Shown piece after piece: positions 58,806 through 64,000 of a stretch of DNA of 64,000 nt (position 1 is the stretch's first letter; each line of letters opens with the position of its first letter). The position numbers and the translations under genes were made by a program. The notes beneath the pieces are model-generated. The model searched no databases. It had not been told where the DNA came from and saw only the letters and a program-made list of their open reading frames with translations. Origin of the DNA: Chloroflexota bacterium. Lineage in GTDB: Bacteria; Chloroflexota; Dehalococcoidia; Tepidiformales; Tepidiformaceae. Location: positions 310,001-374,000 of the forward strand of contig JAPPAK010000001.1 of assembly GCA_026705605.1 (NCBI GenBank), given 5' to 3'.

Positions 58806-59855
58806 GTGACTGCACACGAGATCCGGTTGACGGACCTGACCGGCTGCGGCGGCTGAGCGTCCAAGGCGGGCCCTGAGGCCCTGGCGCAGGTTCTGTCGCC
58901 ACTGACCGAGGCGTTCGATCCCGAAGCGCATCCCGATCTCCTCGCCGGGCTCGGGACGCCCGATGATGCCGCCGTCTACCGCATCAACTCGCGCACCGCC
59001 GTCATCGCCACCCTCGACTTCTTCGCCCCGCTCGTCGACGACCCCTGGCAGTACGGGGCCATTGCTGCCGCCAACGCCATGTCCGACGTCTACGCGATGG
59101 GCGGCGAGGTCGTGCTCGCCCTCAACGTCGCCGCCTTCCCCGAGGACCTGCCCCCTGACGTCGCCGCCGAGATCATCCGCGGCGGCGCCGACAAGGTCGC
59201 CGAGGCCGGCGGCGTTGTCGCCGGTGGCCACACCGTCTGGGACGAGGAGCCCAAGTACGGCCTCAGCGTGCTGGGTCTTGTGAACCCCTCCCGCCTGCTG
59301 CGCAAGGCCGCCCTCCGCCCCGGCGACCGCCTCTACCTCACGAAACCACTCGGCACCGGCGTCATCCTCTCTTCAACCGGCAGCGGCCGCGGCGACCCCG
59401 CCTGGCTCGACAGCGCCATCGAGTCGATGCTGCGGCTCAACCGCCACGCCGCCCACCTCGCCACCGGCCACCGCCTGCGCGCCGCCACCGACATCACCGG
59501 CTTCGGCCTCCTCGGCCACCTCTGGGAGATGGTCGAACGCTCCGGTGTCGCCGCCACGATCGACGCCTCCGCCCTCCCCCTCCTCCCCGGCGCGCATGAG
59601 TCCGCCGCCATGGACGCCCATACGGGCGGCGAGGGCCGCAACCGCGACTGGGTCGGCGACAACCTCACGGTCGCCCCTGGCGTCGACGCCGAACTCGCCG
59701 CCATCGCCTTCGACCCCCAGACCTCAGGCGGCCTTCTCCTCGCCTGCCCCGCCCGCAAGTCGAAGGCCCTCGAAGCCGCCTTCGCCGCCGATGCGGAACC
59801 CCTCCACCCCATCGGCCGCGTACGGCGCGGGGATCCCCACCTCACGCTGCGCTAG
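58806..59855 (+). CDS. selD: Selenide, water dikinase (SelD) containing selenocysteine
   Basis: 349 aa with GTG start and an in-frame TGA at 58854-58856 read as Sec17. The N-terminus is then [16 protein letters not shown]-Sec-ASKAGPE, which places Sec at the position of E. coli Cys17 and Lys20 in the essential C/U-x-x-K motif. Downstream, [40 protein letters not shown] (the AIR-synthase-type core) and [12 protein letters not shown] are classic SelD. The enzyme makes selenophosphate from selenide and ATP, the selenium donor for Sec-tRNA. A conventional gene call would begin after the TGA and lose the active site. gatB follows after 32 nt. Confidence 0.93.
58857..58887 (+). other. SECIS-like hairpin of selD
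   Basis: Upper stem GGGCC (58868-58872)/GGCCC (58877-58881) with loop CTGA; lower stem GCG-CCA (58857-58863, one bulged T) with TGGCGC (58882-58887); a 4-nt bulge separates them on the 5' side. The loop G is 19 nt after the TGA, inside the bacterial SECIS window. Confidence 0.6.
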
Positions 59856-59875
59856 CGCCCCCGCCCGCCCCTTCC

Positions 59876-59881
59876 TACACT
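59876..59881 (+). promoter_or_regulatory. -10 box, gatB (leaderless)
   Basis: TACACT, 6 nt before ATG 59888. No ribosome-binding site. Confidence 0.55.
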
Positions 59882-59887
59882 GCCCCC

Positions 59888-61363
59888 ATGACGACCGCTG
59901 CCGCCACCGAGTTCGAGACCGTCATCGGGCTCGAGGTTCACTGCCAGCCCATCACCCAGAGCAAGATGTTCTGCGCGTGTAGCGCCGAGTACTCGGGCGC
60001 CGAGCCGAACACGCACGTCTGCCCGGTTTGCCTCGGGCTGCCCGGCGTCCTGCCCGTCATCAACGAGGAGGCCATCCGCCTCATCGTCAAGACCGGCCTC
60101 GCTCTCAACTGCGAAATCTCTGGCTTCTCCAAGTTCGACCGCAAGAACTACCCCTACCCGGACCTCATGAAGGGCTACCAGGTCAGCCAGTACGACCTCC
60201 CCATCTGCCACGATGGCTGGCTCGATGTTGACGTCGAGGGCGAACGCACGCGCGTGGGCATCACCCGCGTCCACATGGAAGAGGACACCGCCCGCCTCCT
60301 CCACCGCACCGACCCCATCACCGGCGAGGGCTACAGCCTCATCGACATCAACCGCTCGGGCACGCCCCTCATGGAGATCGTGAGCGAACCCGACATCCGC
60401 TCGCCCGAGGAGGCGCGAGCCTACCTCGTGAGCCTTCGCGCCATCCTCCGCGCCATCGACGCCAGCCGCGCCAACATGGAGGAGGGCAACTTCCGCTGCG
60501 ACGCCAACATCAGCCTGCGCCCGCGCGGCCAGGAGGTCTTCGGCTCCAAGGTTGAAGTCAAGAACATGAACAGCTTCCGCGCCGTCTATGAAGCCCTCGT
60601 CTTCGAGATGGCCCGGCAGGCTTCCGTGCTCCGCGAGGGTGGCGACATCCCCCAGGAGACCCGCGGCTGGGACCAGGACCGCCAGGAGACCGTCTCCCAG
60701 CGCTCCAAGGAAGAAGCGAACGACTACCGCTACTTCCCGGAGCCGGACCTCCCCCCGCTCGCCCTCAGCCGCGACTTCGTCGAGGGCGTCCGCGCCGAGC
60801 TTCCCGAGCTGCCCGCCGCTCGTCGCGAGCGCTACCTTGCCCTCGGCCTCTCCGACTTCGAGGCCTCGACCCTCGCCGAGGCCCGCGATCGCTCCGACTT
60901 CGCCGATGCAGTCGCCGCCGCCCTTCCCTTCGACCCCGACCGCGCCGCCAAGCTCGCCGCCAACTGGGTCCTCGGAGAGGTCGGTCGCTGGGCGAACGAC
61001 CACGACGCCGAAGTGGAGCAGTTCCCCCTCGAGCCCGGCGCCCTGGCCGAGCTGATCGAGCTCGCGGAGGGCGGAACGATCACCGGCCAGGTCGCGAAGC
61101 AGGTGTTCGACGAGATGGTCGAGTGCGGCAAGGCTGCTGCTGCGATCGTCGAAGAGGGCGGGCTCGCCCAGGTGCGCGAGAGCGATGAGCTGGTCGCCAT
61201 CGTCCGCCAGGTCATCGCCGAGAACGAGAAGGCGGTTGCCGACTACCGCGGCGGCAAGACGGCCGCCATCAAGCGCCTTCTCGGCGGTGTCATGCGCGAG
61301 ACGAAGGGCCGAGCTAATCCCCAGGTCGCCCAGGAGCTCCTCGCCCGCGAACTCGACCAGTAA
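59888..61363 (+). CDS. gatB: Asp-tRNA(Asn)/Glu-tRNA(Gln) amidotransferase subunit B
   Basis: 491 aa, full family length. [11 protein letters not shown] at the N-terminus, the zinc or CxC region [61 protein letters not shown] and [15 protein letters not shown] are diagnostic, and a YqeY-like C-terminal domain binds tRNA ([19 protein letters not shown]). With GatA and GatC it converts misacylated Glu-tRNA(Gln) or Asp-tRNA(Asn) to the correct forms. gatA and gatC are not beside it, so the operon is split in this genome. Confidence 0.96.
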   Translation: MTTAAATEFETVIGLEVHCQPITQSKMFCACSAEYSGAEPNTHVCPVCLGLPGVLPVINEEAIRLIVKTGLALNCEISGFSKFDRKNYPYPDLMKGYQVSQYDLPICHDGWLDVDVEGERTRVGITRVHMEEDTARLLHRTDPITGEGYSLIDINRSGTPLMEIVSEPDIRSPEEARAYLVSLRAILRAIDASRANMEEGNFRCDANISLRPRGQEVFGSKVEVKNMNSFRAVYEALVFEMARQASVLREGGDIPQETRGWDQDRQETVSQRSKEEANDYRYFPEPDLPPLALSRDFVEGVRAELPELPAARRERYLALGLSDFEASTLAEARDRSDFADAVAAALPFDPDRAAKLAANWVLGEVGRWANDHDAEVEQFPLEPGALAELIELAEGGTITGQVAKQVFDEMVECGKAAAAIVEEGGLAQVRESDELVAIVRQVIAENEKAVADYRGGKTAAIKRLLGGVMRETKGRANPQVAQELLARELDQ

Positions 61364-61434
61364 GCCCGTTCGTCATGAGCGGCATAATTTGAGCTCCGGC
61401 ACGTTTATGCCTTCGAGACACGCCCTCCCGCTGG

Positions 61435-61440
61435 TAGACT
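61435..61440 (+). promoter_or_regulatory. -10 box, yvcK
   Basis: TAGACT, 11 nt before ATG 61452, with TTCGAG at 61412-61417 as a possible -35 at 17-bp spacing. It favours ATG 61452 over ATG 61407. Confidence 0.4.
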
Positions 61441-61451
61441 CTCACGACGAC

Positions 61452-62795
61452 ATGCCACGCAGGATGCGAAACCACAGCCTGTTCACCTGGCTCTATCCAG
61501 GGATGCACATCAAGCGGTGGCTCTTTCTTCTGGTCATAGGCATGACTCTTCTCAGCCTGGGCGCGGCCTACCTGCTGCGCGAGGCTTATCTCGCCTACGA
61601 CTTTCCCGGCGTTGCCCACTACCTCACCCTCCAGTTCATCCCCCGCTGGGCGCGCGGCGTCATCTTCGTCTCGCTCGCCCTCGGAAGCGTCGGCATCGCC
61701 TTCTGGAAGCTGAACCAGTCTCTCCTCTATGCGGTCGTCCGGCCGGGCGCCCAGAACGGCAGCATGGCCCAGTCGCTCTACACCAAGCGCGTGCTCAGCC
61801 GCGGTCCCCGCATCGTCGCCATTGGTGGTGGAACCGGTCTCTCCGTGCTCCTGCGCGGCCTGAAGGAGTACACCAGCAACCTCACCGCGATCGTCACCGT
61901 CGCCGATGACGGCGGCTCCTCCGGACGCCTCCGTCAGGACTTTGGCGTCGTCGCCCCCGGCGACATTCGCCAGTGCGTGGCCGCCCTCGCCGAGGCCGAG
62001 CCCCTGATGTCCCGCCTCTTCCAGTACCGCTTCCGCTCGGGAGATGGCCTTGAGGGGCACTCCTTCGGGAATCTCTTCATCGTCGCCATGGCCAACGTCA
62101 CCGGGAACTTCGAGACGGCAGTCCACGAGGCCAGCCGCGTTCTCAACGTTATCGGCAATATCTTTCCCTCAACGCGCGCCGACGTGACGCTCTCCGCGCG
62201 CACCCAGGACGACGAACTCGTCCACGGCGAGCACAACATCACCGAGCACGGCGCCCGCATCCGCGACCTCTTCCTCAATCCCCCCGATGCCGAGGCCCAC
62301 CCCGACGCCGTCCGCGCCATCCTCGATGCCGACGTCGTCGTCATCGGGCCAGGCAGCCTCTACACGAGCGTCATGCCCAACCTTCTCGTCGAGGATCTGC
62401 GCAAGGCGCTGCTCTCGACCAGCGCCCAGCGCCTCTTCGTCTGCAACGTCGCCACGGAGAACGGGGAGACCGACGACTTCGGCGTCGCGGACCACATCGA
62501 GGCCATCGAGCGGCACACCGCTCCGGGCCTGATCGAGGCCGTCATCGCGAACGACAACCTCGGAGCCCTGCCCGAAGAACTGCACTCCACTCCCGTCAGC
62601 CTCGAGCATCCCGACGCCCGCGTGTTCGAGCACGTGCGAGTCGTTCAGGCCGATGTCGTCGCCGGCGAGGACCGCTACCGGCACGACTTCCAGAAACTCG
62701 CCGCTGCAATCCTCGACGTGTACCATGGCCGGGAGAACGGCGCGCTCGAAGCTGAGCGCACACCCTCCGAAGAAACCGCTCTCGCCGCTCGCTGA
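61452..62795 (+). CDS. yvcK: YvcK/CofD-like protein with N-terminal membrane domain
   Basis: 447 aa, about 130 more than Bacillus YvcK. Two membrane helices (about 22-42 and 68-86) precede the YvcK/CofD fold that starts RIVAIGGGTGLSVLLRGLKEY (120-140) and continues VTVADDGGSSGRLRQDFG, APGDIRQCVAAL, HSFGNLF and VVVIGPGSLYTSVMPNLL. YvcK binds UDP-GlcNAc and controls carbon flux to peptidoglycan and cell shape; CofD relatives act in F420 synthesis. The membrane anchor would place it at the envelope. Its stop overlaps the secG start (TGATG). Confidence 0.88.
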   Translation: MPRRMRNHSLFTWLYPGMHIKRWLFLLVIGMTLLSLGAAYLLREAYLAYDFPGVAHYLTLQFIPRWARGVIFVSLALGSVGIAFWKLNQSLLYAVVRPGAQNGSMAQSLYTKRVLSRGPRIVAIGGGTGLSVLLRGLKEYTSNLTAIVTVADDGGSSGRLRQDFGVVAPGDIRQCVAALAEAEPLMSRLFQYRFRSGDGLEGHSFGNLFIVAMANVTGNFETAVHEASRVLNVIGNIFPSTRADVTLSARTQDDELVHGEHNITEHGARIRDLFLNPPDAEAHPDAVRAILDADVVVIGPGSLYTSVMPNLLVEDLRKALLSTSAQRLFVCNVATENGETDDFGVADHIEAIERHTAPGLIEAVIANDNLGALPEELHSTPVSLEHPDARVFEHVRVVQADVVAGEDRYRHDFQKLAAAILDVYHGRENGALEAERTPSEETALAAR

Positions 62796-63013
62796 TGCTG
62801 AACGCCATCCAGATCATCGTTTCCGCGCTCCTCATCGTCGCCGTGCTCCTGCAAGTCAAGGGCTCCGGCTTCGGCGCGGCTCTTGGCGGGCTCTCGGGCG
62901 GCTCCGTCTACCGCACGAAGCGCGGTCTCGAGAAGACACTGTTCCAGGCGACGATCGTTCTTGTCATCGTGTTCCTCTTCGTGTCTTTCCTGAGCGTCCA
63001 GTCGCAGAGCTAA
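62795..63013 (+). CDS. secG: Preprotein translocase subunit SecG
   Basis: 72 aa with two membrane helices (about 4-20 and 48-66) separated by the conserved loop LQVKGSGFGAALGGLSGGSVY, in which the G-F-G...G-G-S pattern is the SecG signature. It supports SecYEG protein export. The start codon shares one base with the yvcK stop, so the two are translationally coupled. The peptide-binding protein gene follows after 9 nt. Confidence 0.93.
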   Translation: MLNAIQIIVSALLIVAVLLQVKGSGFGAALGGLSGGSVYRTKRGLEKTLFQATIVLVIVFLFVSFLSVQSQS

Positions 63014-63022
63014 CCCCACCTC

Positions 63023-64000
63023 ATGCTTCGCGCGGTTGCGAACTCGCGGCGCGCTCTCCTCTTGGCGGCTGTCGTGGCGGTCGGTGTGCTCGCGGCCGCC
63101 GTCATCGCCGTGTTCCTGACCCGGCCCGAAGAGGAGCCCCCCAGGCCCCCTCCAACACCCACGCCCGTCCAGAAGTCCGTCTACGTTGAGGGTGTCGTTG
63201 GCGCCTGGCAGCGCATCAATCCCCTCTTCGCCGCCGAGAATGCAGTCGACCAGGATCTTTCCCGGCTGATCTTCGCCGGCCTCCTGCGCGTCGGCGAGGA
63301 CGGCCGCCTCCTCCCCGACCTCGCCCCCCTCCCTGAGGTCGGCGAGGACGGACGTACGTACACCTTCCGCCTCCACCCCGGCCTGCAGTGGCACGATGGC
63401 GCCCCCGTCCGCTCCCTCGACGTCGCCTTCACGATCGAGCACATCCTCGCCCCGGACTTCCAGGGCGACGCCCGCCTGCAGGCGGCCTGGACCGGCGTCG
63501 AGGTCCGCACCCCCGACCTGCGAACCATCATCATCCGCCTGCCCGAGCCCAGCGCCTCCTTCCTCGCCCGCTTCGCCACCGTCGGCATTCTCCCCGAGCA
63601 CCTGCTGCAGGGACTCGATGGCGCCGACCTCTTTGATGCGCCCTTCAATGCCAGCCCCGTGGGCTCCGGTCCCTACCGGCTCGAGTCCGCCACGTCCGTG
63701 GAGGCCACCCTCAGCGCGTATCCCCGTTACCACCTCGGCCGCCCCCACATCGACATCATCACCGTGCGCTTCCTGCCCGACTTCGCCGCCGTCAAGCACG
63801 CCCTCGAGCAGGGAGACATCGACGGCATCTTCTTGCGGCAGCCCCTCAGCGCCGAGCAACTCGACTCGCTCGACGACATCCCCGGGTTCGTTCACGAGGA
63901 TCTGCAACGCGCTGTCTCGCTTGTCCTCTACCTCAACAACAGCCAGGTTGCCTACTTTCGCGACCCAAAGGTGCGAATCGCCCTCTCTCTCGCTCTCGAC
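63023..64000 (+). CDS. ABC transporter solute-binding protein, family 5 (DppA/OppA-like), 5' part
   Basis: 326 codons to the window edge; the gene continues beyond it. An N-terminal signal or anchor (about 11-32) is followed by a Pro/Thr linker (PPRPPPTPTP) and the SBP_bac_5 domain: NPLFAAENAVDQDLSRLIFAGLL, LPDLAPLPEVGEDGRTYTFRL, then HDGAPVRSLDVAFTIEHIL and VGSGPYRLE-type. These proteins capture peptides or nickel for an ABC importer, whose permease and ATPase genes should lie to the right. It forms one transcript with yvcK and secG. Confidence 0.9.
   Translation, partial: MLRAVANSRRALLLAAVVAVGVLAAAVIAVFLTRPEEEPPRPPPTPTPVQKSVYVEGVVGAWQRINPLFAAENAVDQDLSRLIFAGLLRVGEDGRLLPDLAPLPEVGEDGRTYTFRLHPGLQWHDGAPVRSLDVAFTIEHILAPDFQGDARLQAAWTGVEVRTPDLRTIIIRLPEPSASFLARFATVGILPEHLLQGLDGADLFDAPFNASPVGSGPYRLESATSVEATLSAYPRYHLGRPHIDIITVRFLPDFAAVKHALEQGDIDGIFLRQPLSAEQLDSLDDIPGFVHEDLQRAVSLVLYLNNSQVAYFRDPKVRIALSLALD

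Noticed and set aside
62675-63907. 410-codon minus-strand frame over secG and the solute-binding protein
   Set aside because: Antisense of secG and an SBP_bac_5 gene that are certain.

Overview
The window reads as a GC-rich, gene-dense bacterial chromosome, most consistent with Chloroflexota (Dehalococcoidia/SAR202-like). This is inferred from gene content: repeated catabolic paralogues (three luciferase-like F420-type oxidoreductases, two epoxide hydrolases, four tandem SDRs, a double CaiB CoA-transferase, a Baeyer-Villiger monooxygenase) beside housekeeping genes (gatB, secG, yvcK, nth). No rRNA, IS element, CRISPR array or phage module was seen. Two tRNAs are present: Thr(CGT) and Gln(CTG).

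Layout. 1-2.6 kb: end of a VOC gene, then a lower-GC DUF262/HNH/AlbA_2 fusion bounded by a perfect 24-bp direct repeat, which looks like an inserted defence gene. 2.6-11.3 kb: double CaiB CoA-transferase, YihY, TlpA-like thioredoxin, F420-type oxidoreductases, ROK kinase, a large membrane protein. 11.3-18 kb: amidase, tRNA-Thr, epoxide hydrolase, MMPL transporter, propionyl-CoA synthetase-like enzyme, and two arrays of variable hairpins joined by a constant spacer. 18-28 kb: LLM oxidoreductases, ketopantoate reductase, DDAH plus DUF488, a dehydrogenase plus CMD pair, a selenocysteine-containing FrnE/DsbA protein coupled to an NTF2-like protein, and a second MMPL. 28-33.5 kb: a minus-strand nitroreductase-TetR-P450-ferredoxin-PPOX-OYE oxidation cluster. 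33.5-48 kb: enoyl-CoA hydratase, Gfo/Idh, ABC-F, second epoxide hydrolase, HEPN/MNT pair, NHL-DUF1501-DUF1800 operon, CoA-transferase pair and four tandem SDRs. 48-64 kb: tRNA-Gln, esterase, BVMO, VWA protein, sulfurtransferase, membrane proteins, nth, selenocysteine-containing selD, gatB, yvcK-secG and the start of a peptide-binding protein.

Main discoveries: (i) two in-frame TGA codons that read best as selenocysteine. One replaces the first Cys of the FrnE CPWC redox motif and the other sits at position 17 of SelD; each is followed by a bacterial SECIS-like hairpin. (ii) A family of modular hairpin arrays abutting stop codons. (iii) A defence-like fusion gene with an apparent insertion scar. 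(iv) A recurrent -10 box (TAnnnT) about 6-9 nt from start codons, implying leaderless or nearly leaderless transcripts for several genes.
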